NCBI GenBank assembly: GCA_002254405.1
Contig: NJDH01000024.1
Location: 1-19,880 of the forward strand
Length of the DNA: 19,880 nucleotides
From: Candidatus Altarchaeales archaeon ex4484_96
Lineage (GTDB): Archaea; Altiarchaeota; Altiarchaeia; IMC4; QMZM01
Reading direction: 5' to 3'
In this document: positions 1-7,424 of the stretch, one piece after another
How the letters are laid out: each line of letters begins with the position of its first letter
Numbering within the stretch: position 1 is the first letter of the stretch
Notes under the pieces: generated by a model
Seen by the model: the letters and a program-made list of their open reading frames with translations, nothing else
Databases searched by the model: none
What the model was told of the DNA's origin: nothing
Made by a program: the position numbers and the translations under genes

Positions 1-119
1 AAGCCTCCAAGGAGCCCGCCCCTGTCGTGTATACGGTATCCCAGCGAGTAGTTTATTGCCGCTCCCGCAAGGAGCCCGACCCCGAGGGCCACCAGATATC
101 TTTCTATTAATCCCGTCAT
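1..119 (-). CDS. N-terminal fragment of a small membrane protein (runs off the window)
   Basis: The reading frame begins with ATG at 119 and stays open to the window edge, giving 39 residues (MTGLIERYLVALGVGLLAGA at the N-terminus). A hydrophobic, Gly/Ala-rich segment at residues 8-22 looks like a first membrane helix, followed by a polar, glycine-rich stretch. The start lies 3 nt after the stop of the upstream transporter-like gene, so the two are very likely co-transcribed and possibly translationally coupled. The family cannot be told from so short a piece. It is shorter than usual ORF-calling limits, but its position in the operon supports it as real. Confidence 0.55.
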   Translation of the reverse strand, partial: MTGLIERYLVALGVGLLAGAAINYSLGYRIHDRGGLLGG

Positions 120-122
120 TTT

Positions 123-1469
123 CTATATGAAACCAAGTAATCCGATAATCAACACGGCAATGCCTGTGCCCATCATAATGCCAACCTGCTGTGGTTTACC
201 GCTTATACCGATGGCGGTGCCCAGGTTGCCTTCACCTATTCCGCCGATTCCCCCAAGAGGGGAGGGACCGCAGGATGCTGCGGCATTCAAAATGAATCCC
301 GTTAACAGTATGGGTGTCGCAAGCGCATTTCCTGTAGCCTCGCTTACCTTCAAACCGAATAATAGCACACCAGGCATCAGGGCGGCGGCCATAATCCTTC
401 CGCAGGGCATAGGCAGTATGGATGGTGTGTTGGCTAGTATCACCGCCACACCCACATAACCTAAAGCCATCCCGGGAAGCAGCTCCATTTCAGCCGCAAT
501 AGAAAGCAGCTCTATTAATGCATCAAAGCTTCCTATGGCTATAAGCGCTCCTGCGATGATGAAACCGCTTATCATGGCCATCACGGGATGTAGTATCACG
601 CCCCCGATAAGATCCTGTATCGAGACCCTGCTGATTAACATGATTACTATCACGAAAAAAACCAGGATGGTTTGTATCGGGACAGGCGGCTTGGTTATGA
701 ACACAACCGCTATGCCGATAAGAAAGAAGAAAAACGAGAAATACCCTGAAGCAGGTACCTTGTTGTTGTCTTTTTTCTTTTTTTGCTCGTTTTCTTCCAT
801 CATTTCTTCGATTATTGTCTCCCCAGGCAGGATGCGGTATATTAGTTTAATGGACACCATTGCCACGGCGGTGATGACCATGATACCAACCTGCTGGGCG
901 TTGGCGAGAGAGCCGATATCGTATCCACCCATCCCCTCACCCATGGTCCCGATGCCTCCAAGCGGTGAGGGTCCGCAGGATGCTGCCGCATTGACTATGA
1001 AACCGAATATTACGACACTGACCAGCAGGGGAGTTTCTCTAACCCTAGCTAGCTCGTATCCGAACAATAATGCTGCTGGTATGAGAGCTGCTGCGAGTAT
1101 CCGCCCGCAGGGCATTGCAAAAATCGTGGGCATGTTAACCAGTATCACTACGGTGCCGGGCAATCCCAGGGGGGTTTCAGCCAGCCTCTCGAGTATGTCT
1201 ATTGCGGCCTTGAACGCACCGGCTGCTTCCAGGGCCCCGGCCACAAGAAAACCAGCCAGCAGGGCTGTTATGGGGTGGATGTATATGTTGGCTGAGAGCT
1301 CTTTGAGGTTAATCGGCTGCCCAAATAAGGCTGCTATCACCACCAGAAATAATGTGGTTAATATGAGAGCAGATTGCACCGGAAGCACATCTTGGGGTAT
1401 CCATTCCTTAAGTGATGCTATTATCACGCCAAAGAAAACCAAAAGCCCGAATAAACCCAGCAATTCCAT
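123..1469 (-). CDS. Internally duplicated polytopic membrane protein, transporter-like, family not recognised
   Basis: A 448-residue, very hydrophobic protein built from two homologous halves. MPCGRI.AAAL.P occurs at residues 119-131 and 354-366, and NAAASCGPSPLGGIG at 160-174 and 395-409. Each half also has a helix following a HP motif and ends near a QQVGIM segment. A charged linker rich in Glu and Lys (about 221-237) separates them. Two repeats with conserved Pro/Cys/Gly motifs inside the membrane resemble the inverted-repeat plan of ion-transporter-superfamily carriers, in which such motifs form re-entrant hairpins; this is inference, and I cannot name the family or substrate. An in-frame upstream extension exists, but it overlaps the previous gene and lacks an ATG. 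ATG 1469 lies 2 nt after that gene's stop and is preferred. Confidence 0.8.
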   Translation of the reverse strand: MELLGLFGLLVFFGVIIASLKEWIPQDVLPVQSALILTTLFLVVIAALFGQPINLKELSANIYIHPITALLAGFLVAGALEAAGAFKAAIDILERLAETPLGLPGTVVILVNMPTIFAMPCGRILAAALIPAALLFGYELARVRETPLLVSVVIFGFIVNAAASCGPSPLGGIGTMGEGMGGYDIGSLANAQQVGIMVITAVAMVSIKLIYRILPGETIIEEMMEENEQKKKKDNNKVPASGYFSFFFFLIGIAVVFITKPPVPIQTILVFFVIVIMLISRVSIQDLIGGVILHPVMAMISGFIIAGALIAIGSFDALIELLSIAAEMELLPGMALGYVGVAVILANTPSILPMPCGRIMAAALMPGVLLFGLKVSEATGNALATPILLTGFILNAAASCGPSPLGGIGGIGEGNLGTAIGISGKPQQVGIMMGTGIAVLIIGLLGFI

Positions 1470-1471
1470 CT

Positions 1472-1822
1472 CTATACGCCCCACCCTATCTTCTGCGCCA
1501 TCAGCCTGTTTCCTGATTGGGTTAACCCCACCCGGTCCCCTATCTTCATCCGGTCCATGCAAAGGCAGCAGGGGCTTGCCTCTGCCTCGCAGATTAAGCC
1601 GTTATCTAATTTGACTTTAAGCTGTATTGTTGATTTCCCGGGTTCCATCGAGTAAGCGCATAGGTTGCATTTTTGATTATCTAAGCCCCCCATCGAGGCT
1701 ATTGTGCCTTTTTTTTGCGGGCACATGATGGTTCGCATGTTTTGCAGCACCACGTAGAAGCCAAAAACTATTAATCCAGCGATTACGGCCGCGTTCACTA
1801 GTTCAAGTATATTCCCCATCAT
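1472..1822 (-). CDS. Cysteine-rich membrane-anchored protein, unknown
   Basis: A 116-residue protein with one N-terminal membrane helix (about residues 8-27) followed by a small soluble domain with seven cysteines: C34, the CNLC pair C52/C55, C78, and the cluster C85, C86 and C88. The C-terminal part alternates beta-type segments (IQLKVKLDNG, GDRVGLTQ) and could be a small barrel. The cysteine pattern suggests a metal or iron-sulfur site, but no known motif matches exactly. It is the first gene of a minus-strand operon with the duplicated transporter-like protein 2 nt downstream, so it may be an accessory or electron-carrying partner (inference). Two ATG codons in tandem (1822 and 1819) are possible starts. 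A TATA box about 30 nt upstream predicts a leaderless or nearly leaderless mRNA. Confidence 0.7.
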   Translation of the reverse strand: MMGNILELVNAAVIAGLIVFGFYVVLQNMRTIMCPQKKGTIASMGGLDNQKCNLCAYSMEPGKSTIQLKVKLDNGLICEAEASPCCLCMDRMKIGDRVGLTQSGNRLMAQKIGWGV

Positions 1823-1848
1823 CTTAACAATAATTATAATTATTATTC

Positions 1849-1858
1849 ATTATAAATT
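1849..1858 (-). promoter_or_regulatory. TATA box for the 1822-1 operon
   Basis: AATTTATAAT read on the minus strand, in a very AT-rich gap. Its centre is about 30 nt upstream of the ATG at 1822, which predicts a 5' leader of at most a few nucleotides. Confidence 0.55.
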
Positions 1859-1869
1859 GATTTGATATT

Positions 1870-1876
1870 AAAAAAA
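1870..1876 (-). terminator. Oligo-T terminator of the Mbh/Mrp-type operon
   Basis: Seven T residues on the minus strand, 18 nt after the stop codon of the last operon gene. This is the usual archaeal termination signal. No stem is needed or seen. Confidence 0.5.
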
Positions 1877-1894
1877 CACCCCAGAAGACCACAA

Positions 1895-2866
1895 TCAGGA
1901 TAATGCATCCACTAGCACCAGCAGCAACCCGGTTAAAGAAACAATAATAGCTGGGATCCAGTAAGCGTAGACAACCTGGGTGATCTTAAATCGGGACATA
2001 GCCACCCTGATTAGAGTAGAGCAAAAAAACATCAAAACAAACAACTTAACAAAATAAAAAACAGCGTCCGCTAATACACCCCACCAACCCGACAACCCCA
2101 CCCCATAGGGGAAAAACAAGGCTATGATAACCGAAGTAAAAACAACAACCTTCACAGCATCCGCTAGATAGAATAATGCAAGATTCCTGCCGGAGTATTC
2201 CACCAGCAAACCCCCGGCTATCTCTGATGTGGCTTCATGCACGTCAAAGGGTATTCTACCAAGCTCCCCGGGTATGACAAACAAGAGAACCAGTAACTGA
2301 AGGATTAACCCTACTAAACCAAGCGGCCCAACAAGACCCCAGACAGGGTTTTTTGTTATTGACTGCAAAGAGAAGGGGTCAGCTATGTTTGATACGGTAA
2401 GCAACCAGGCTATGGAGATGACGCTTATGGCCAGAGGGAACTCGTAGCTCATCATCAAAACCATCTTTCTTTGCGCTCCGACAGTCGCATAAGGAGAGCC
2501 TGAAGAAAAGCCACCTAACACCATGGCTAAAGCAGGGATAATCAGCATATACAACACGAGAATAAGATCACCGTGCTCTCCCAGCAAAGGAGCGTATCCC
2601 CCGAAAGGCAGGTAAAATAGGATGGCGAGAGTGGATGCCAGACAGACTATTGGCATCAGATTAAACAACCATCCGGTTGAATGCTCTGGCACGATGTTTT
2701 GCTTTATCATTAATTTAGCAACATCCAATAAAGGCTGGGTTATTGGGGGTCCAACCCTCTCCTGCATTCTCGCGGCAATAATCCTATCCAAGCCCGCATA
2801 AAACAGCCCTATTAATAAGGCAACAATCCCGGCTACCGGAATCAAAGCTATATTAATCCACATCAT
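1895..2866 (-). CDS. mbhM: NuoH/MbhM-like membrane anchor subunit of the oxidoreductase
   Basis: A 323-residue polytopic protein of the complex I ND1/NuoH family (EchB/HycD/MbhM branch), which holds the peripheral redox arm on the membrane and couples cluster oxidation to ion pumping. Family signatures are visible: the N-terminal GLDRIIAARMQERVGPP loop, the SYEFPLAIS segment, and RIPFDVHEATSEIAGG with its conserved acidic residues. About eight membrane helices are evident. It is the last gene of the operon and overlaps the ferredoxin-like gene by 14 bp. In Pyrococcus mbh the order is M then N; here it is reversed. Tandem ATGs at 2866 and 2863 are the likely starts; the frame opens slightly further upstream only with TTG. 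A GGAG sits about 10 nt upstream. Confidence 0.93.
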   Translation of the reverse strand: MMWINIALIPVAGIVALLIGLFYAGLDRIIAARMQERVGPPITQPLLDVAKLMIKQNIVPEHSTGWLFNLMPIVCLASTLAILFYLPFGGYAPLLGEHGDLILVLYMLIIPALAMVLGGFSSGSPYATVGAQRKMVLMMSYEFPLAISVISIAWLLTVSNIADPFSLQSITKNPVWGLVGPLGLVGLILQLLVLLFVIPGELGRIPFDVHEATSEIAGGLLVEYSGRNLALFYLADAVKVVVFTSVIIALFFPYGVGLSGWWGVLADAVFYFVKLFVLMFFCSTLIRVAMSRFKITQVVYAYWIPAIIVSLTGLLLVLVDALS

Positions 2867-3227
2867 CTTCAAATGGCTCCTTGATTACGTTTTTTATGTC
2901 GAAGGTTGATAGATAAACGTTTTTTGTGAGCTTTAATGCGTCTGTTGGGCAGATGTCCTCGCAGAAACCACAGAAACAGCATTTTCCAAGATCTATTCTC
3001 GGATATTTTTTGGGGTACTTTTCTTTATGCTTCTGTGGTGCTTCAACCATCTCTATCGCCCTGTTTGGGCATACGCGGGAGCATAGGCCGCAGGAGATAC
3101 ATTTATCCAGCTCGTATTTGTGCTCTCCTCTAAAGCCTTCGGGTATCTCAATCTGTTGTTTGGGAAACCTGACGGTAATCGGTTTGTTTATGAGGTTCCT
3201 GATTAACTCCCATATTGTTTTTATCAT
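2853..3227 (-). CDS. mbhN: NuoI/MbhN-like polyferredoxin subunit (2x[4Fe-4S])
   Basis: A 124-residue subunit with two complete ferredoxin motifs: C43-x2-C46-x2-C49-x3-C53-P and C83-x2-C86-x2-C89-x3-C93-P. Each should bind a [4Fe-4S] cluster. In Mbh-type and complex I-type enzymes this subunit passes electrons from ferredoxin to the proximal cluster in the NuoB-like subunit. All eight cysteines are present, so the electron entry path is intact, unlike the active-site end of the chain. The length is close to other members. It lies 6 nt after the large-subunit gene and overlaps the anchor gene downstream, where Pyrococcus mbh places it last. Confidence 0.93.
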   Translation of the reverse strand: MIKTIWELIRNLINKPITVRFPKQQIEIPEGFRGEHKYELDKCISCGLCSRVCPNRAIEMVEAPQKHKEKYPKKYPRIDLGKCCFCGFCEDICPTDALKLTKNVYLSTFDIKNVIKEPFEDDVD

Positions 3228-3233
3228 CTTGAT

Positions 3234-4367
3234 TTATCTATCCATGTCCGCTGGACAAATGTTTAAACTCCAGTATATTGCCGGGACATCAGCTATCTGG
3301 CATCCTGCAAGAAGATGCTCTAAGACAGGGATCATATGTAACAGAGAGGGGCCCCGTATCTTACACCTATAGGGTGTTTCCTCCCCGATAGATTTCATGT
3401 AAATCCCTGCTTCACCTCTTGCGATTTCGTTTCGGACATACACCTCGCCTTCAGGTATTTTATGGGCTATTTTTGGTTTCACTGGATCCAGTTTTTCTTC
3501 AGGCATTCTCTCAAGAACCTGTCTTATAATCCTCATCGACTCTCGCATCTCCAGACGTCCAAGCAGGCACCTTGCATAAGCATCACCCTCATCTCTTGTT
3601 GGTATCTCGAAATCCAGCTCAGAGTATATCTCATAGGGATCATCAACCCGGACATCAGAGTAAAGACCGGATGCCCTGGCTATCGGACCTGTTGCGCCTA
3701 ATCTTAGAGCATCCTGGCGCTCTAATACACCAACACCCCTGGTTCTCGGGTAGAGGGTTGTTTTCTCGAAGTTCTCACACTTTCGCAGCATAATCTTCAT
3801 CTTATCCAGTGTTTTCTCTATTTTTGTTTTCGCTGAATCAGGCAGGTCTCTTCTCACACCCCCGGGACAGATATATCCCGCTGGGTAAACCCGCCCCCCA
3901 GTTACCAGCTCAAATATGTCCAGCAGATAATCCCTGTACCCGAAGGCTACCTTGAAGCCTGTGTCGAATCCAAGACCCATAGATAATGCACCATACCAGA
4001 TGAGATGGGATTGTATCCTAGACAACTCAGCCATCAAAACCCGGATATAGCGGGCTTTATCAGGTATTTCCTCCCCAGTTAGCTCATCCACCGCTTCTGC
4101 ATGCACTAGATTCCAGTTTAAGGCCTCAAGAACACAAACCCTGTCGGAGAGGATTGAATTTTGCATCCGGTCCCGGTACTCCATAAGTTTCTCAAACCCC
4201 CGGTGAAGGTATCCGGGATCTGATCTAGCTGAAACAACCTGCTCCCCGCTAACCCTCAGTTTAACCGAAAAGTTCCCGGAGCCGGGATGAGCTGGCCCGA
4301 AAAGCAGCTCATAGGTAGTAGGGCTTTTCTCGTTCATTTTCTTTATCATAGTATTTTTCTCTAACAT
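3234..4367 (-). CDS. mbhL: NuoD/MbhL-like large subunit lacking the full [NiFe] ligand set
   Basis: A 377-residue homologue of the catalytic large subunit of group 4 [NiFe] hydrogenases and of complex I NuoD. Conserved features include FGPAHPGSGNF near the N-terminus and GYLHRGFEKLMEYRD. True hydrogenases bind nickel with two CxxC pairs. Here the first pair reads C78-V-L-E81 and the second reads C371-P-A-D374, so only the first cysteine of each remains (seen directly in the codons). Hydrogenase activity is therefore unlikely. There is also no C-terminal extension after the second motif of the sort cleaved during [NiFe] maturation. The start is uncertain: ATG 4367 follows GGAG by 5 nt and is preferred, while 4409, 4349 and 4337 are alternatives. 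All overlap the NuoC-like gene. Confidence 0.92.
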   Translation of the reverse strand: MLEKNTMIKKMNEKSPTTYELLFGPAHPGSGNFSVKLRVSGEQVVSARSDPGYLHRGFEKLMEYRDRMQNSILSDRVCVLEALNWNLVHAEAVDELTGEEIPDKARYIRVLMAELSRIQSHLIWYGALSMGLGFDTGFKVAFGYRDYLLDIFELVTGGRVYPAGYICPGGVRRDLPDSAKTKIEKTLDKMKIMLRKCENFEKTTLYPRTRGVGVLERQDALRLGATGPIARASGLYSDVRVDDPYEIYSELDFEIPTRDEGDAYARCLLGRLEMRESMRIIRQVLERMPEEKLDPVKPKIAHKIPEGEVYVRNEIARGEAGIYMKSIGEETPYRCKIRGPSLLHMIPVLEHLLAGCQIADVPAIYWSLNICPADMDR

Positions 4368-4806
4368 AATCTCTCCAGTTGAAATCTCTGCGAAACGGGG
4401 GCGGACCATCCCATTCCTCTAAAAACAAGGGAGTTAAATCCTTGTTTCCCTCAAATTTTACGCCAAATAATTCATGTAGCTCCCTCTCATGTATCTGAGC
4501 GGATTCACCCCAGATGGATGTGACCGAATCGATAACCGGTTTATCCCTGGATATTGTTGTTTTCACGGTAACCAGCAGCTTATCCTCATAGCTCCAGAGG
4601 AAGTATGTGAGCTCATACATTCCCTCACTCGGGTAATCTGTTGCCGATATCGTGGATAGATGCCTGAATCCCTTCCCATAGCAGAACCTGCACACATCAA
4701 TGAGCTCGTTTAATTCAACAGACACCCAAACCCTGCGCTTTCTTTTTTCCTGGGCGCACGCCCCGAATTCTTTATCCAGGTCTCTTATTAAATCTGATTC
4801 ATTCAT
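4309..4806 (-). CDS. mbhK: NuoC/MbhK-like subunit
   Basis: A 165-residue member of the complex I 30-kDa (NuoC) family, a structural subunit beside the large subunit in the peripheral arm; it carries no cofactor. The family signature is clear: HERELHELFGVKFEGN (centred near residue 110), then PLFLEEWDGPPPFRRDF. The C-terminal tail is highly charged. Its 3' end overlaps the start region of the large-subunit gene by 29 to 101 bp, depending on the large-subunit start, and its 5' end overlaps the NuoB-like gene by 8 bp. This indicates one mRNA with coupled translation. Confidence 0.92.
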   Translation of the reverse strand: MNESDLIRDLDKEFGACAQEKRKRRVWVSVELNELIDVCRFCYGKGFRHLSTISATDYPSEGMYELTYFLWSYEDKLLVTVKTTISRDKPVIDSVTSIWGESAQIHERELHELFGVKFEGNKDLTPLFLEEWDGPPPFRRDFNWRDYVREKYYDKENEREKPYYL

Positions 4807-5230
4807 CCTTCATCTCCAAAACATGCTGAAATATTTTCTCGCATGCCTCAAAAACAGCCTCAGGGCGTGGAGGGCATCCTGGAACATACATGTTAACGGG
4901 CAGATAATCCTCCAGCCGTTTTATGGTATTATATGAATCCCAGTACATGCCTCCCGTCATAGAGCAGGCCCCTAAGCCGATAACCACCTTCGGTTCAGCC
5001 ATCTGCTCAAAGATTATCTTAGCTCTCCTGATGGATTTATGGGTCTGGTATCCTGCGATAAAAAGAACGTCAGCGTGCCTTGGGGTTCCAGTAACCACCA
5101 TCCCAAAGCGTTCCATATCCCATCTTGATCCGACCACGGGAACCAGTTCAGTGAACCCGCATGAGTTAAACCAGTTGAAAACCCATATGGATTTAATCAA
5201 CCTCCGAAGTTTCTTTGCTTTACCTGTCAT
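4799..5230 (-). CDS. mbhJ: NuoB/MbhJ-like small subunit with only three cluster cysteines
   Basis: A 143-residue NuoB-like subunit that carries the proximal [4Fe-4S] cluster next to the active site. Family motifs are present: WDMERFG, GLGACSMTGG and VPGCPPRPE. Ligand cysteines C89 and C119 are intact. At the N-terminal site, where hydrogenases have CxxC (CNGCDIE) and complex I has CC, this protein reads N-S-C24-G-F-T-E, so only one of the two remains. C130 lies in the C-terminal helix and is not at a ligand position. The cluster would have three cysteine ligands and one open or non-cysteine iron site. As I recall, such a site-differentiated cluster was proposed for the sulfane-sulfur reductase Mbs/Mbx. 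Confidence 0.92.
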   Translation of the reverse strand: MTGKAKKLRRLIKSIWVFNWFNSCGFTELVPVVGSRWDMERFGMVVTGTPRHADVLFIAGYQTHKSIRRAKIIFEQMAEPKVVIGLGACSMTGGMYWDSYNTIKRLEDYLPVNMYVPGCPPRPEAVFEACEKIFQHVLEMKDE

Positions 5231-5236
5231 TTTATA

Positions 5237-5563
5237 TCATAATGCAACAACCAATAGCAGTAGCGCTGCAGTTAATGCTATGAACCATGCTACGTAATCG
5301 TTTATTATTCCCGTATGCTGTTTTATCATCCAATCATAGTATTCTCTTAGTGCTGAGGTGAAACCCCAGTACAGGTTCTGGGCTTGAACTCCCTTATCCA
5401 TTAACAGATCCCCGGAAAAAAAAGCATTCCCCTGGATCCCTTCACCCTGGTTTTCCTCTCCTTGTCTCCAGATGAGGTATGATACAATCATTAAAAGCAT
5501 TAAAGTTAATATGAACACAATCGGGTTCCAGAAGCCGAAGCCAGTAGCCAGCACAAGATTCAT
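5237..5563 (-). CDS. mbhI: MbhI-like small membrane subunit
   Basis: A 108-residue protein with an N-terminal helix (about residues 13-32), a polar middle portion and a C-terminal helix (about 88-107). Size, topology and place between the MrpD-like and NuoB-like genes match MbhI, which in the Pyrococcus complex bridges the ion-pumping and redox modules. As I recall, Mbx operons lack a separate I gene, so its presence makes the gene set more like Mbh. It overlaps the upstream gene by ATGA and is followed by the NuoB-like gene after 6 nt. Confidence 0.8.
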   Translation of the reverse strand: MNLVLATGFGFWNPIVFILTLMLLMIVSYLIWRQGEENQGEGIQGNAFFSGDLLMDKGVQAQNLYWGFTSALREYYDWMIKQHTGIINDYVAWFIALTAALLLLVVAL

Positions 5564-7086
5564 AGCACACCACCTATGTAATCTCCCGGATTGATTAAGG
5601 CATCGGCTGCGGGGGTTATGAGATATTTTATAACCGTAGCAGGGTATAATCCAATTACCAGGATAAGTAACGCGAGAACACCCATTGCCGCCAGCATGCT
5701 TTTAGGTATCTGCCCCAGCTCTTGGGGTGGAAAAACCCCTAAAAAGACGCTATAGAATGCTTTAACGTAGACTGCAGCCATTAGGATGCTGCCCAAGATT
5801 CCGATAATCGCAAACAGGGGATTGAAGAAATAAACAGACTCATATATCATCAGCTTTGATGCGAAGCCGTTGAATGGGGGTAGACCCGATACCGCAAGCA
5901 ACCCGATAAGGAAAAAAACACCCAGAACAGGGTGGGTTTTCCCTAGGCCTCCAAGCCGGTTCATATTGTTTTCTCGGGTTAGGTAATATATTGCCCCAGC
6001 CGCCAGAAACAACAAACCCAGGTCTAATACATCATTGAGGATATGGAATAAACCCCCTGAGAGGGCGTTAAAGCCAACTTTTGAGGTATGGGGGGATTGG
6101 GTTAAACTGGATCCCACACCCAAAAGGATGAATCCTATTTCAGCTATCGCAGAGTAAGCGATTAATCTGTTAAGTTTAGTCTGTATTAAGGCCATGCTCA
6201 CGCCCAGAAAGATAGAGAGTACTCCAAGCAAAGCCAGAGTCCATCCTATGGTGGGTGTTACCGGATTAAAGACCGTGTATGTTATCCTGAACAGAACATA
6301 AAGGCTTACAAGAGCGGATGTGAGCAGCATCACAGCCACCGGGGCCGGGGCTTCCCCGTATGCGTCGGGTTTCCACATGTGAGCCGGGACCGAGCCGGCC
6401 TTCAGCAGGAAAGCCGAAATCAACAAAACCAAAGCCACTTCATCCAGAAAAGTGTACTTGATAGAAGCAGCTAAAGCAGCCATGCTTAAAAGATTATATT
6501 GGGAGTAGATGATTGCAACAGCAAACAGGAGAATCAAGGCTCCTGTGGCAGATATTACCATATACTTAAAGGCCGCCTCCAGAGACTGCCCCCTGTGAAC
6601 GTAAAATGCAATCAAGGCCGCGGAAGAGATTGAGACTACCTCAAAAAACACAAACAGATTAAATAAATCCCCTGTCAGGGTTAACCCCAGCATCCCGGTT
6701 AAAAGCAATAATATCAGGGTGTAGGCTTTATCCAACACCCTGGATTCCCTCATAAAGCCCAGGCAGTATACTACCACAATCAGAGTTATAGTACACGCTA
6801 TCAACGATATTAAGGCGTTCATGGCATCTACTTCAAGGATGATTCTAACAGGAAACCCCTCAGGCGAGGTGAGTGTGGGAAAGCTGGCTCCCAGCGCGTA
6901 AACATTTATGCCTTTTTCTAACACGTTAACACCAAGCAACACAGCCAGCAACTCGGTTGATGCTAAAATAGCAAGCACCCAGATATTCCTAAGCGAGGAG
7001 CTCACTCTACCGAAAACAGCTGTCGTGAACGCTCCCAGCAGGGGCACGGCTATTAACATAATCGCTGTGTGCTCTGAGTTAATCAT
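5560..7086 (-). CDS. mbhH: MrpD/NuoN-like proton-pumping antiporter subunit (MbhH)
   Basis: A 508-residue polytopic protein of the complex I/Mrp antiporter family (about 14 helices), the main proton-translocating subunit. Key features are GDLFNLFVFFEV with the conserved membrane glutamate, LLKAGSVPAHMWKPDAYGEAPAP with the pumping lysine in a broken helix, and the later TKLNRLIAYSAI segment. This is the only MrpD-like gene in the operon. Mbx/Mbs operons have two (H and H'), while Mbh has one. It overlaps both neighbours by ATGA, so translation is probably coupled. Confidence 0.94.
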   Translation of the reverse strand: MINSEHTAIMLIAVPLLGAFTTAVFGRVSSSLRNIWVLAILASTELLAVLLGVNVLEKGINVYALGASFPTLTSPEGFPVRIILEVDAMNALISLIACTITLIVVVYCLGFMRESRVLDKAYTLILLLLTGMLGLTLTGDLFNLFVFFEVVSISSAALIAFYVHRGQSLEAAFKYMVISATGALILLFAVAIIYSQYNLLSMAALAASIKYTFLDEVALVLLISAFLLKAGSVPAHMWKPDAYGEAPAPVAVMLLTSALVSLYVLFRITYTVFNPVTPTIGWTLALLGVLSIFLGVSMALIQTKLNRLIAYSAIAEIGFILLGVGSSLTQSPHTSKVGFNALSGGLFHILNDVLDLGLLFLAAGAIYYLTRENNMNRLGGLGKTHPVLGVFFLIGLLAVSGLPPFNGFASKLMIYESVYFFNPLFAIIGILGSILMAAVYVKAFYSVFLGVFPPQELGQIPKSMLAAMGVLALLILVIGLYPATVIKYLITPAADALINPGDYIGGVL

Positions 7087-7424
7087 CCCCTCAACCTCCT
7101 ATCCTGCGAGTCAATGCTATTGTATCTACAGTATATGAACATAACAAAAGATAGCATCAAGGCCACCACAGCCAGGTTGATTACAATGCTTGTCAGGGTC
7201 AGAGCCTGGGGTGTGGGTAAAACCATCTCTAATTTAGGTGCCAGCGTGTATATTGGAGCAACACCCCCTTCCCGATATCCTAAGCTTATCAGGAAGAGAT
7301 TCACTCCCGATCCCATTATATGAACCCCCATGACTATCTTAATCAGGTTCTGTTTGAATACGATCGCGTAAAGCCCTAAGCCTATGAGGACCACCACCGT
7401 AATATAGGCTATATTAGCTAACAT
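7083..7424 (-). CDS. mbhG: MrpC/NuoK-like subunit (MbhG)
   Basis: A 113-residue protein with three membrane helices, of the MnhC/NuoK family. The conserved GVHIMGSGVNLFLISLG segment follows the first helix, and a loop with PQALTLTSIVI precedes the last. It belongs to the ion-translocation module, packed against the MrpD-like subunit. The open frame extends 9 codons upstream to another ATG (7451), but ATG 7424 has a strong ribosome site GGAGGT at 7433-7438, 8 nt away, and gives only an 11-bp overlap with the upstream gene, so it is preferred. Confidence 0.92.
   Translation of the reverse strand: MLANIAYITVVVLIGLGLYAIVFKQNLIKIVMGVHIMGSGVNLFLISLGYREGGVAPIYTLAPKLEMVLPTPQALTLTSIVINLAVVALMLSFVMFIYCRYNSIDSQDRRLRG

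Noticed and set aside
535..1614. A 359-codon open frame on the plus strand
   Set aside because: It is antisense to the duplicated transporter-like gene, has a Ser/Thr/Met/Ile-rich biased composition and no fold or start signal; the minus-strand frame has repeats and operon logic.
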